This document shows, piece by piece, positions 27,101 to 34,339 of a DNA stretch of 40,040 bases. Location of the stretch: positions 1 to 40,040 of IMG/VR virus record IMGVR_UViG_3300042453_002208; one strand, 5' to 3'. The position numbers and the translations under genes were made by a program. This stretch comes from a virus. Positions within the stretch are counted from its first letter, which is position 1, and each line of letters starts with the position of its first letter. The notes beneath the pieces are model-generated. The model was not told where the DNA came from. It saw only the letters and a program-made list of their open reading frames with translations, and did no database searches.

Positions 27101-28801
27101 ATTATTAAATAACATTTGACTATTGGATCCGGGTGCTGCTGCTGATCCACTAAAGGAACCTGTAAATGAGGTAGCTATTACTGATCCTGTTACGGTTAAA
27201 TTGTTATTAAAATTACCACTACCACTTACATCTAAAGTATATTGAGGTTGAGTATTGTTTGCACCTATACCAACTTTACCATCATACTTTACAGTAAAAA
27301 TTGGAGTTTGTCCTATCTCGGGAGCAATGAAAGATAAATTTGGTTCACTTTGGATCTGGAAGTCTACGTTTGCATATCCAGCAGCACTTGATGTAAATTT
27401 AAATAACATCGGATAGCCTCCAAACACAGGATTAACATTAGCATTAACATACATAGTGTTACCTATAACATAATTATTAGAAGCTACAGTTCCACTTACA
27501 TGAAGATTCCACCATGCTTGGCCATCTAAAGAAAATGGGACTCTGTTAATTCCAACATAACCATTATCTTGTACAAATAACAATGGTTTATCATTAGTAT
27601 CAGTTACATTTAAACCTAATTGATATGCAGTTGTTCCTGCACCTTTAACTTGGAGCACGGCTAAAGGAGATGTTGAAGTACCACTTCCTATAATTGTTGA
27701 GCGTTGGATGTAATTAGCATCATATCTAAAATCTATAAGATTACTTGATCCACTTACTAATTTTAAAAATGATGAAGTAGGTTGTGATAAAGTACTAAAT
27801 ATACTAAATCCATCGTTTCCTGAGTTTAGGTTAAGGCTTATGGTTTTACCATCATTATCTCTTTTTGTAAGATACAATGATCCTTCTTCGGTATTTAAGA
27901 CTTTACCAAGTCCAATAATATACTCATTTTTTCCATAGCTACCACTAAATATACCATTTTGAATAGTCCCTAAAGATCGTGATCCCCCAATAGCGGTTGA
28001 GTCTGTATATTGCGCACCTATATTTATAAAATCTGAACCTGTAGCTATAATTTGAGCGTTTCCTTTATACAGAAAACTTAATCCAAATGCTGGTATATAT
28101 ACATTTCCTTCGTTAAGACCATTTATATAAGTACCATTAGTATCTGATCTAAATGCGGTTTGAGATCCTGAAAAGGCAATTGGGGTATAACCAAGTCCAT
28201 TTACATAGAATGATCCAACTGGGAAGCTTGATGATATGTTAGATTGTATTTTTACAGATGAAGATTCTAGTATATTAATGAAACTGCCTGTTACAGTCAA
28301 ACTACCAGTAGGTATAATTACACTACCATATAGAGTTTGGGTGTCATTAGCGCTATCACCTAATGTATTAGAACCAGTGGATAATACTGTTTGGTTAACT
28401 ACTAATGTGTTAATAGAAGCAGTTCCTAACACTGTTACATTACCTGATACTAAAGCTGAAGACATTGTTGTTGCTCCAACTATATCTACACTTCCTGAAA
28501 ATATAGCAGGACCTATGTTTGTGAATGTAGATGATCCTGATACTAAAAATGAGCCTGATACCTGTAAGCTAGATGTAGTAGTAAAAATATCTCCACCTAT
28601 GTTAGAGAATGGGACTGATGGGCCTTGTGGTCCTGTAGGTCCTACTGGTCCTTGGGGTCCAGGTGATGCTACTTCTATGACATTTACTAATGGTTGGGTT
28701 ACATTAACAATGTTAGCATTTTCATTATCAACTACAGTTATAGTTTGATTAGCATTTTGTACTACTATTGTGTTAGTAGTTGTATTAACGTTTACTGACA
28801 T
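24131..28801 (-). CDS. Giant tail fibre with collagen-like stretch and VGIGT-type repeats
   Basis: 1556 residues. Residues 1-45 form a Val/Asn/Thr-rich N-terminal cap. Residues 48-61 are a short collagen-like Gly-Pro run (GPQGPVGPTGPQGP), likely aligning three chains. The rest is repeated fibre modules: GNVGIGT-x-TP, LDVSGSVRT, VSGSGNVGIG, LRVENTNASASLVALDNG. The end is YWSGSLLFIYDGTRYRSSSF, with no S74 chaperone domain visible. By composition it is a trimeric beta-structured host-recognition fibre. It overlaps the BppU-like gene by one base (TAATG) and is followed by three LamG genes. Several segments are near-copies of parts of the left-edge fibre. Confidence 0.88.
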   Translation of the reverse strand: MSVNVNTTTNTIVVQNANQTITVVDNENANIVNVTQPLVNVIEVASPGPQGPVGPTGPQGPSVPFSNIGGDIFTTTSSLQVSGSFLVSGSSTFTNIGPAIFSGSVDIVGATTMSSALVSGNVTVLGTASINTLVVNQTVLSTGSNTLGDSANDTQTLYGSVIIPTGSLTVTGSFINILESSSVKIQSNISSSFPVGSFYVNGLGYTPIAFSGSQTAFRSDTNGTYINGLNEGNVYIPAFGLSFLYKGNAQIIATGSDFINIGAQYTDSTAIGGSRSLGTIQNGIFSGSYGKNEYIIGLGKVLNTEEGSLYLTKRDNDGKTISLNLNSGNDGFSIFSTLSQPTSSFLKLVSGSSNLIDFRYDANYIQRSTIIGSGTSTSPLAVLQVKGAGTTAYQLGLNVTDTNDKPLLFVQDNGYVGINRVPFSLDGQAWWNLHVSGTVASNNYVIGNTMYVNANVNPVFGGYPMLFKFTSSAAGYANVDFQIQSEPNLSFIAPEIGQTPIFTVKYDGKVGIGANNTQPQYTLDVSGSGNFNNNLTVTGSVIATSFTGSFSGSAAAPGSNSQMLFNNSGIIGAASSVYYRTNGRLGINTDSPAGRLGISGSSSDILLKLDSDTNSNILYVSGSGNVGIGTNTPAVKFTIQQNNQVYSQIDTINFDMAVGIASNSSLISGLDFKNFNNAGQVRLMARNDQNDYIAINSYGSTASGTLFGVNRTNLHALFGQATSDGTKKLAIGTFNAGDLILGTNNLERARIFANGNLAIGTTTDSGYKLDVSGSVRTMDLVPAANNTYTLGAFGNVWATLWVQNGTLNQLYTGTIRSNNTGGVRIASNNANTWAQWFDGTGNLLLQDGGTFTDNRYRLQVNATGSNSGSLFVGGTTIATGSIARTMLISSSLSASANNDVLVGLDIQPTFNAGSFTGVQSVALRLPSAGRISNAGTAGGYNVYVHNTETTINSPSSTGTLGFQLGYVFAGRFMGTTGNLILQNGGTFTDAGFRLDVSGSTRITNNLTVTGSTILNNGQTTIKGAGATSATTALRVENTNASASLVALDNGNVGIGIIVPSASLHISGASVDTLFRVGSPASSNIIFVSGSGAVGIGTSTLDSTYKLTVNGILRSTDISYTNTISTNGGEIRINQSDFLLRRSATIQWSQTTDSNGTKDLGLRRNNTGSLEIYDGVTATGLLANRRDLLVRNISSSLVYITGSSSDTLLRIDSPASSSILFVSGSGNVGIGTATPFSTLTANGIISSGNNLHSSGGSTTFGEVRSYQQNATPLWLSLQTTSTKSGLFRSNTDYILYYDTSTGDTVVNSSFGGAALKFTLQNSEKARIFSNGNFAIGTTTDSGRLVVRGSGATSATTALLVQNSTPTNLLSVLDNGQVAFTSPTMSLAASQSAFSISPIISASNIVGGQYYGVSITPTFFQTTGSQTETAFRVAATFTSSNATATSGSNIIADFGSTSAGSQLTVTDVTSGSIYMVNDVSGIPIIEATSNWDVNIYDFPNKIFEKTGSQVNIYGTMRVSGSFILPLSQSVAPQTGSAYWSGSLLFIYDGTRYRSSSFA

Positions 28802-29187
28802 TATCGTGTTACTTCTTGGCTTAAACTAACTTGTCCTTCTAAAATTCGAGTTACTACACTACCTGATGTTATTTCTAGGTCATAACGCGCGGTATTAAAT
28901 GTAAAATTTGAAGATGATGCAGCAGATATATAGATGCCTATAGAGCCAGAGGTAGGTGGAGTAGTCCCATTACTTCCGCTAAAATTTAGACCAGTACCAT
29001 CAACAGCTAAAGAACTAGATAATATAGCATATGTGGTAGGATTTTGATCAGCATAATTAGATCTAATCATCATTTTACCACTATATCCAGTTAGGTCTAC
29101 TGGGTTGTTAGATGAGTCTTTATATTGAATTTCAAAATCTACTGTTGAACCTTGTTCTATTACAAATGAGTATTTTCCTGCTGCCAT
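28801..29187 (-). CDS. Small fibre-associated protein, BppU N-terminal-like
   Basis: 128 residues beginning MAAGKYSFVIEQGSTVDFEI, then YKDSSNNPVDLTGYSGKMMI, with a YDLEITSGSVVTRILEGQVS near the end and a final VSLSQEVTR. This beta-rich layout is the one found in N-terminal domains of BppU-type baseplate proteins and in small proteins preceding fibre genes in many environmental phages. I infer an adaptor that anchors the following giant fibre to the baseplate or virion. Its stop overlaps the fibre start (TAATG). An ATATTTATA element lies 13 nt upstream. Confidence 0.7.
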   Translation of the reverse strand: MAAGKYSFVIEQGSTVDFEIQYKDSSNNPVDLTGYSGKMMIRSNYADQNPTTYAILSSSLAVDGTGLNFSGSNGTTPPTSGSIGIYISAASSSNFTFNTARYDLEITSGSVVTRILEGQVSLSQEVTR

Positions 29188-29200
29188 GTTAGTGTTTAGC

Positions 29201-29209
29201 TATAAATAT
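29201..29209 (-). promoter_or_regulatory. ATATTTATA element, fibre/LamG unit
   Basis: Exact 9-mer 13 nt upstream of the ATG at 29187. No further copy is seen until past the third LamG gene, so the fibre and LamG genes probably share it. Confidence 0.45.
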
Positions 29210-29905
29210 TTAGTCTCTATATTCAGCATATAAGCCAAGTATAGGCTCTACAATTTCGTGGCGATGATTTGTTTTTAATGTTATTACTTTTACTCCTTTA
29301 ATTTCTGCTTCCAAACGAGTAAAGAAACCAATACCACTATCTTTCTTTTGTTTTAAGTCTGTTTGAGTGATGTCTCCACAGAATATCATTTTTCCGCCTT
29401 TACCTAAACGACCTAATATCATTTCGGTTTGACCATGAGTAATGTTTTGACATTCGTCTACTATTACTACTGCGTCTGGGAATGTTCTACCTCTCATAAA
29501 TGCGAATGGTACAATTTCAATTTGTCCATCTGCTACCATTTTTTCTATTTTAGTCTTATCATATAACATATGTAAGTTAGCATAGATAGGAGCTAACCAT
29601 GGATCCATTTTTTCTTTTAAGTCACCAGGTAAGAAACCTATTTCTTCTTTTGCTACTGTAGGTCTAGTGATGATGATTCGTTCAATATCTTTTCTAAACA
29701 TTAAATCTAAAGCAACTTGACAAGCAACTAATGTTTTACCTGACCCAGCCATGCCTTTTAGCAGTGTGACAGGATTATCTAAAATGACTTGTTTTGCTTC
29801 TTTCTGCTCCTCGTTTAGTTGTATTTTAAAACTAATCGGATTTTTAGGCTTCCTCTTTTCTTTGAAGATATTTTTTGCCTCCTCACTTCGGTTGAAATCT
29901 GTCAT
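29210..29905 (-). CDS. phoH: PhoH-like P-loop ATPase
   Basis: 231 residues. Walker A is GMAGSGKT (residues 51-58); Walker B is VVIVDE (146-151) followed by CQN; a downstream GDITQTDL (177-184) is the sensor-like motif of PhoH proteins, and TRPTVAKEEIGFLPG (80-94) is also typical. PhoH homologues are ATPases with proposed roles in RNA metabolism and, in marine phages, are widely seen auxiliary genes; their substrate is not firmly known. Residues 1-25 are basic and probably disordered. It lies between the capsid terminator and the fibre block, with an ATATTTATA element 15 nt upstream. Confidence 0.93.
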   Translation of the reverse strand: MTDFNRSEEAKNIFKEKRKPKNPISFKIQLNEEQKEAKQVILDNPVTLLKGMAGSGKTLVACQVALDLMFRKDIERIIITRPTVAKEEIGFLPGDLKEKMDPWLAPIYANLHMLYDKTKIEKMVADGQIEIVPFAFMRGRTFPDAVVIVDECQNITHGQTEMILGRLGKGGKMIFCGDITQTDLKQKKDSGIGFFTRLEAEIKGVKVITLKTNHRHEIVEPILGLYAEYRD

Positions 29906-29920
29906 GACTTATTATTTGTG

Positions 29921-29929
29921 TATAAATAT
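29921..29929 (-). promoter_or_regulatory. ATATTTATA element, phoH
   Basis: Exact 9-mer 15 nt upstream of the ATG at 29905, directly after the capsid terminator. Confidence 0.48.
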
Positions 29930-29933
29930 CAAC

Positions 29934-29958
29934 AAAAAAGCCCAGATTACTCTGGGCT
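29934..29958 (-). terminator. Hairpin terminator after major capsid gene
   Basis: Perfect 8-bp stem AGCCCAGA (29939-29946) and TCTGGGCT (29951-29958), loop of four, followed on the minus strand by a T6 tract. It lies 28 nt after the gp23 stop and just before the phoH element. Confidence 0.88.
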
Positions 29959-29986
29959 TAATTGTTAGATATTATCTAGGGATTGC

Positions 29987-31699
29987 TTACAGGGTGTTCA
30001 AACCGTTGATGTAAACCTTACCATAGAATTCAGGACGTAACATCTTCTTAGCGAAACGAGTCAACAATCCTTTACGTGGTGTGAAGGTGTTTGGATCGTA
30101 GATAAGAGGAGTCATGATCAACGGAATGTATGGAGCGAATACAGCACCTGCCTCTAAGAATTGCTTACCACGGAAACCTACTAAGATAGTATTTTCAGTC
30201 ATGTAAGGGTTCTTATAAACAGTGTAACGGCTATTGAATTGACCAGCTTTTTGTACACCGAATGCATATTCCATGTCTTCAGCTCCGTTAGCATTTGCAG
30301 CAAATCCTGGGATTGATTCCAAGATAGTTGATACTGTAGGAGATACTACCATGAAGTTTGCACCACCACGAAGAGTTAATTGGTGAATACGGTTACTGAT
30401 CTTGTTGATCTTAGTACCAAGAGTTTGGAACCAAGCACCTTGAGTGTTGAAGAAACCTAAACTTGCAGTTGGTAACTGGTTAGCACCTAAAGTTACATTA
30501 TTAACAGCTGACCAGTACTCAGTATTAGCAGCTGGAGCGTCTTCAATTAACATATCAAGAATTTCAAGATCAATCTCTAAAGAGATATACTCACTCATGA
30601 TGTTAGTTAATTCAGCTTCAGCATCTAAGTTTTGGTAAGCATTCAAATCTTGTGCAAATTCTGGAGTCCATGCTGCCTTTAACTTTTTAGTTTTAGCAGT
30701 AATAGCTTGAGATTGCATAGAGATGTTAATCTCTGGGATTGAGATTTGAGAAGCATTCTGAGCATTAGGTACTGAGAATGAAGGAGCAGTTGTATCTTCA
30801 AAATCACCACGCTCATTATCAGCAGTTCTCTTATTATAGAAATAAGTCACTGATCCTGAAAGTAAACCAGCAACTACTGTAGCAGATCCAGTGTAGAAGA
30901 AAGAAATTGTTCCTGTTGTTTCATTATAAGTAGTAAACTGTGGTAATAGATTAGCTACTGCAAAAGTACCAGCATCTCCACTTGCAGATGGAATAAATCC
31001 ACGAACTGCATCAAAATCAAAATCAGATAATATAGAAGAAGTAGTTAAAGTTAATTTATAAATACGATTAGAAACAGCAGAAGCTGAGTAATCAGAATCA
31101 TAATTTAATTCACCCCAAGAAGCTGTAACTACAGTACCAGTACCAGAAGCAACAACTGGTAGAGTACCACCGTTAGCTGATCCAGTAATAAGTGCTGAAG
31201 CTGAGAATTGGTTAGTAGAGTAAGTAAAACGACCAGCACCATATAAACCACCAACTGGGTTAGGAGTTGAGAATGGAGTTGTGCTAGAAGCATTACGGTT
31301 ACCATATAAAGATCCACCATTTGAAAATGGATTCTTAGCAGTACCATATTGGAAATCTAAGAAGAATACAAGACCAGAAGGTAAGTTCATTGGTTGAACG
31401 CTAACGAATTCTTTTGCTGCGATTTGACCAAATACCTTACGAACTAATGGTAATGCGATTCCAGCCCATTGCTCACCTTGACCTACTGTGAAAGTAGCTC
31501 CAGTTCCAGTTGAAGAAGCTTCAACTACTAATTGCTTTGCTTGGTTTTCCAACATCAAAGCCATGTTGTTTTTGTTTACGTCTTCGCCTAAACCTTCTAA
31601 AAGACCGGTTTTAGACCATTTGTTTGCTAATCTAGCAGCGTCACCTTGAAGTGACTTCCATGGGTTAGCAGACTCGACTAATGATTGAATTGTTTCCAT
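29987..31699 (-). CDS. gp23: Major capsid protein gp23
   Basis: 570 residues (T4 gp23: 521). Family segments include LPLVRKVFGQIAAKEFVSVQ then PMNLPSGLVFFLDFQYGT, ISIPEINISMQSQAITAKTK and KLKAAWTPEFAQDLNAYQNL. A probable gp21 cleavage site is QLVVE|ASSTG, after residue 60, close to the E65 site of T4. The region around residues 100-290 is a variable, Ser/Thr/Gly-rich part that exceeds T4's and probably forms the outer insertion domain. It forms the hexamers of the head. Codon choice looks biased (many AAC, GAC, TTC), unlike its neighbours. A strong terminator follows. The element upstream is a variant (TATAATTTT on the plus strand), not the exact 9-mer. Confidence 0.95.
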   Translation of the reverse strand: METIQSLVESANPWKSLQGDAARLANKWSKTGLLEGLGEDVNKNNMALMLENQAKQLVVEASSTGTGATFTVGQGEQWAGIALPLVRKVFGQIAAKEFVSVQPMNLPSGLVFFLDFQYGTAKNPFSNGGSLYGNRNASSTTPFSTPNPVGGLYGAGRFTYSTNQFSASALITGSANGGTLPVVASGTGTVVTASWGELNYDSDYSASAVSNRIYKLTLTTSSILSDFDFDAVRGFIPSASGDAGTFAVANLLPQFTTYNETTGTISFFYTGSATVVAGLLSGSVTYFYNKRTADNERGDFEDTTAPSFSVPNAQNASQISIPEINISMQSQAITAKTKKLKAAWTPEFAQDLNAYQNLDAEAELTNIMSEYISLEIDLEILDMLIEDAPAANTEYWSAVNNVTLGANQLPTASLGFFNTQGAWFQTLGTKINKISNRIHQLTLRGGANFMVVSPTVSTILESIPGFAANANGAEDMEYAFGVQKAGQFNSRYTVYKNPYMTENTILVGFRGKQFLEAGAVFAPYIPLIMTPLIYDPNTFTPRKGLLTRFAKKMLRPEFYGKVYINGLNTL

Positions 31700-31727
31700 T
31701 TTTTAAATCGGGTTTTTGTTTATAATT

Positions 31728-32783
31728 TTATTTTTTAATACCAGCTAATCGTTGCATACGAGCGAACGCATCGTTTACTTCAATAATTGGTTGTTTTGTT
31801 TGGGCAGGAGCTATACTTCTTGAAGCTGATCCTAGTGATTCTTTAATTGGTGCTTTCTTAGCTGATGCTATGAAAGATTCAGTCAACGTTTCAAATACTA
31901 GTTTAACTTCTTTTACAGTTTCTGCTTTGTCAAACGTGTTTAAAACCTTTACTTTTTCTGATTCGGTAAGATTCTTTGCTTTGAAGATTTTGTTAGTGTA
32001 AAGTAACTTAGCGTTTAATAGATTAACTTCATTAAGTTCGTTTCTTAACTCACTAATAGTTTCTTCCATTTCTTTAGCATCAGCAACTTCAGTTAACTTG
32101 TCAATAGCTTTTTTAGCTTTGTCACCTAGTGATTGGAAAGCAGCTTTAACATAGTCTTTAGCGGCTATAGCTGTTATTCCTAAGGTAGCGGCTACAGCTG
32201 CTATTATTTCTTGGTTGTTTAGATAATCGTCAACATAATTAGATACTTCTGTTACTTCTTCTTTTTCTTCATCAAGAAGTTCGTTTAAAAGTTCGTCTAA
32301 TTCTACTTCTTCTTCATCTTCAACCTCTACTTCTTCACCACCCATATCTTCCATGTCTTCCATGTCTTCCATGTCTTCTTCTTCTTCACCTTCTCCAGGC
32401 ATAAGCTTACCAGTTTCGATCATGTCATCAATAACTTTCATCACTAATTCTTCAATTTCTTCATCTGACATTTCTTCAAGCATTAGGTCTTCATCCATCT
32501 TGTCCATGTCTTCTTCAGAAACCATATCATCAGCTTCGTCAGTCATTTCTAACTCAGCAAGGATTTCATCTAGATTAAAAGTTTCCTCTAATCCTTCTTC
32601 TTCCATACTGTAGGTTTCGTCTAGCTTTTCTTCTTCTTCCTCTTCCTCGTTTAATCTTTCAGCAAACATAGCTGTAAGTTGTGGAGTAAAGGCTTCTTCA
32701 AGAGCAGCTTTTGCATTCGCGATAGCAGTTTCCTTAATGGTCTTAGCCTCAGCGATTGCTTCTTTGAGCATTTCTCTGTTCAT
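31728..32783 (-). CDS. gp22: Prohead core scaffolding protein, gp22-like
   Basis: 351 residues. Helical N-terminus (EMLKEAIAEAKTIKETAIAN), then very acidic regions with poly-Glu (LNEEEEEEEKLDE), three MED tandem copies, and a helical C-terminal half with conserved LRNELNEVNLLNAKLLYTNK followed by KVLNTFDKAETVKEVKLVFE, the signature of gp22-type scaffolds. It directs capsid shape and is degraded by gp21 during maturation. It sits directly between gp21 and gp23, the T4 order. GAGGA at 32790-32794 lies 6 nt before the ATG, one of the few Shine-Dalgarno-like sites in the window. It is longer than T4 gp22 (269) mainly because of the acidic insert. Confidence 0.88.
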   Translation of the reverse strand: MNREMLKEAIAEAKTIKETAIANAKAALEEAFTPQLTAMFAERLNEEEEEEEKLDETYSMEEEGLEETFNLDEILAELEMTDEADDMVSEEDMDKMDEDLMLEEMSDEEIEELVMKVIDDMIETGKLMPGEGEEEEDMEDMEDMEDMGGEEVEVEDEEEVELDELLNELLDEEKEEVTEVSNYVDDYLNNQEIIAAVAATLGITAIAAKDYVKAAFQSLGDKAKKAIDKLTEVADAKEMEETISELRNELNEVNLLNAKLLYTNKIFKAKNLTESEKVKVLNTFDKAETVKEVKLVFETLTESFIASAKKAPIKESLGSASRSIAPAQTKQPIIEVNDAFARMQRLAGIKK

Positions 32784-32924
32784 TTTTTGTCCTCAATTAA
32801 ATTGTTTTGGAAATACGTTTATTAAGAAACGTAATAGATTATTTATTAATAGATGCTACATAGTAGATTGTGGTAGCATATTTGAGCATACATATATATG
32901 GATTTATGTAAAGTCGCCTTTTAT
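32784..32924 (-). promoter_or_regulatory. Leader of the gp22 gene with two inverted repeats
   Basis: The longest non-coding stretch in the window. It holds ATGCTAC/GTAGCAT (32853-32859 and 32873-32879, 13-nt spacing) and TACGTTT/AAACGTA (32814-32820 and 32827-32833, 6-nt loop), then GAGGA (32790-32794) before the ATG. No exact ATATTTATA copy is present. It probably contains the gp22 promoter and a structured leader; no promoter box is recognised with confidence. Confidence 0.45.
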
Positions 32925-32955
32925 AAAAAAGAAATGCCTCTCTTTCGAGAGGCAT
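32925..32955 (-). terminator. Hairpin terminator after gp21 (distal of two)
   Basis: 9-bp stem ATGCCTCTC (32934-32942) and GAGAGGCAT (32947-32955). Read on the minus strand the loop is GAAA, a stable tetraloop, and TTTCTTTTTT follows. A strong intrinsic terminator. Confidence 0.88.
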
Positions 32956-32958
32956 CAG

Positions 32959-32979
32959 TCCTAAAATACTATTTTAGGA
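32959..32979 (-). terminator. Second hairpin after gp21 (proximal of two)
   Basis: 9-bp stem TCCTAAAAT (32959-32967) and ATTTTAGGA (32971-32979) with a 3-nt loop, 4 nt after the gp21 stop. It has no good T tract itself, so it may protect the 3' end or assist the following terminator. Confidence 0.6.
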
Positions 32980-32983
32980 GAGG

Positions 32984-33592
32984 TTAAAATATTGGGCATG
33001 ATCCATTAGCACAAAGTATCTCAGTGATAATAGAATTTGCTTTAATATATTTGTTATGTTGAATATTTTTAGATTCATTCATCATACCTTTTTCTTTCAT
33101 GTATGATCCAGGATTTGAAGGTGTAGAGACGAAATCCCAACATAGTAGTTCAAAATCGTCTTGTACTTCCATTAAATCACCCATTTGTTTTAATGAACCC
33201 ATACCACGTGATGATACACCTACTGGTATTTTATTTTGGAATAATGCTGTTAATATATTACCTGATGGTGTAGGTAATAATTCAATAGCTCCCATTACAT
33301 GGTCTCCATCCCACCAAATCTTTTTAATATTATGAGAGACGTTTTTTAGGTTAATAATAGATGAGTCTGGGTGGTCTAGTTCGCCTAACGCTCTGTTTGC
33401 GCGAACATTTTCCATATACTTATCTATTTCACGTTCCCACAAATCTCTTGAGTAGTAACGACCATTACCGTTTTTAACTTCACAAGTAGCTAAGATACCT
33501 TCAACAAGTGGGTTACTTGTTGGCACAGTACCTTCAACTAATTTTAAAGGTTTAGCAGTAAAGAATTGGGTTTCTATTAATACTTGTTTCAT
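32984..33592 (-). CDS. gp21: Prohead core protease gp21
   Basis: 202 residues (T4 gp21: 212). Catalytic motifs of the gp21 serine protease family are visible: His74 in GELDHPD, Ser127 and Ser128 in PVGVSSRGMGS (one is the nucleophile), and CWDFVSTPSNPGS near 151-163. It cleaves scaffold, capsid and internal core proteins after Glu-type sites during head maturation and finally itself. The last ~25 residues (ANSIITEILCANGSCPIF) lie beyond the usual core and contain two Cys. It is 1 nt from the upstream hypothetical gene and ends just before two tandem hairpin terminators. Confidence 0.92.
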   Translation of the reverse strand: MKQVLIETQFFTAKPLKLVEGTVPTSNPLVEGILATCEVKNGNGRYYSRDLWEREIDKYMENVRANRALGELDHPDSSIINLKNVSHNIKKIWWDGDHVMGAIELLPTPSGNILTALFQNKIPVGVSSRGMGSLKQMGDLMEVQDDFELLCWDFVSTPSNPGSYMKEKGMMNESKNIQHNKYIKANSIITEILCANGSCPIF

Positions 33593-33593
33593 A

Positions 33594-34337
33594 TTAGTCT
33601 ATATCACCAGTTTTTAATTTTTTCTTCCACTCTTTATCTAACTTTTTAAGATCTTCTTTTTTCTTTTTAGCATCCTTTTTATCTTCATCTTTATCTTCAG
33701 ATTCAGTCTCAGATAATAATTCTTTAATTAAAAGTTGAATTTGTGAACGTAATACTGATTCTTTTAAGTCACCGTATCCTGATGATTTAAATTTACCTTT
33801 AGGTTCTTTAGGTGTACCTAATCCAGGCGCTTCAGTTTGGTAACCTACTCCTTTAATTCCAAATTGTCCATCTTTAACATAATGTTGGTTATCTTTAGCT
33901 AAGTTTTTAGCAACAATAGCTTTTAATTCTTCAACATCTTTATCAGCATTTTTAGGATCTTTTAATTCAGTGTAATATCCTTTTAAGAATTCTTGACCAA
34001 ATAGGTTATCATAATTCTTTTCATCCTTATTATCATAAGCATGTTTTTGTCTATCTAATACTTCTTTAGATGGCTCTTCTTTTTCTTTTTCTTCTTTAAG
34101 AGTAGTCATGTTTTCATTAAAAATAGCATGCCAATCTTGTTTTTTACCTGTGGTTACTAATCCACCTACACCTTCACTGATAATACTTCTATTTTTAAGG
34201 ATTTTAACTGTATCCTCAAATGTGTTAACAGGTGACAACATATCAGGGAATAAGCGATATGCTGATTTTAAGAAATATGCTTTATTTCCTTTACCTTCTT
34301 TAATAAGGTTGTATTGTGATTGAAGTGTTTGTTCCAT
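33594..34337 (-). CDS. Hypothetical charged head-core protein (247 aa)
   Basis: Not recognised. An N-terminal helical region (EQTLQSQYNLIKEGKGNKAY, YRLFPDMLSPVNTFEDTVKI) is followed by a mixed Lys/Glu-rich middle and a C-terminal strongly charged tail (EDKDEDKKDAKKKKEDLKKL). The tail shares DEDKKDAK and LKKLDKE with the protein upstream of the terminase (39211-39738). Highly charged proteins beside gp21 in T4-type phages are usually prohead core components cleaved by the protease, so a gp67/gp68-like core role is inferred. It is 1 nt before gp21 and 2 nt after the 157-residue gene. Confidence 0.7.
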   Translation of the reverse strand: MEQTLQSQYNLIKEGKGNKAYFLKSAYRLFPDMLSPVNTFEDTVKILKNRSIISEGVGGLVTTGKKQDWHAIFNENMTTLKEEKEKEEPSKEVLDRQKHAYDNKDEKNYDNLFGQEFLKGYYTELKDPKNADKDVEELKAIVAKNLAKDNQHYVKDGQFGIKGVGYQTEAPGLGTPKEPKGKFKSSGYGDLKESVLRSQIQLLIKELLSETESEDKDEDKKDAKKKKEDLKKLDKEWKKKLKTGDID

Positions 34338-34339
34338 GT

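Noticed and set aside
32353-32613. Plus-strand Ser-rich open frame
   Set aside because: A mirror of the Glu/Asp-rich codons of the gp22 scaffold; the Ser runs are the complement of GAA/GAT-rich sequence.
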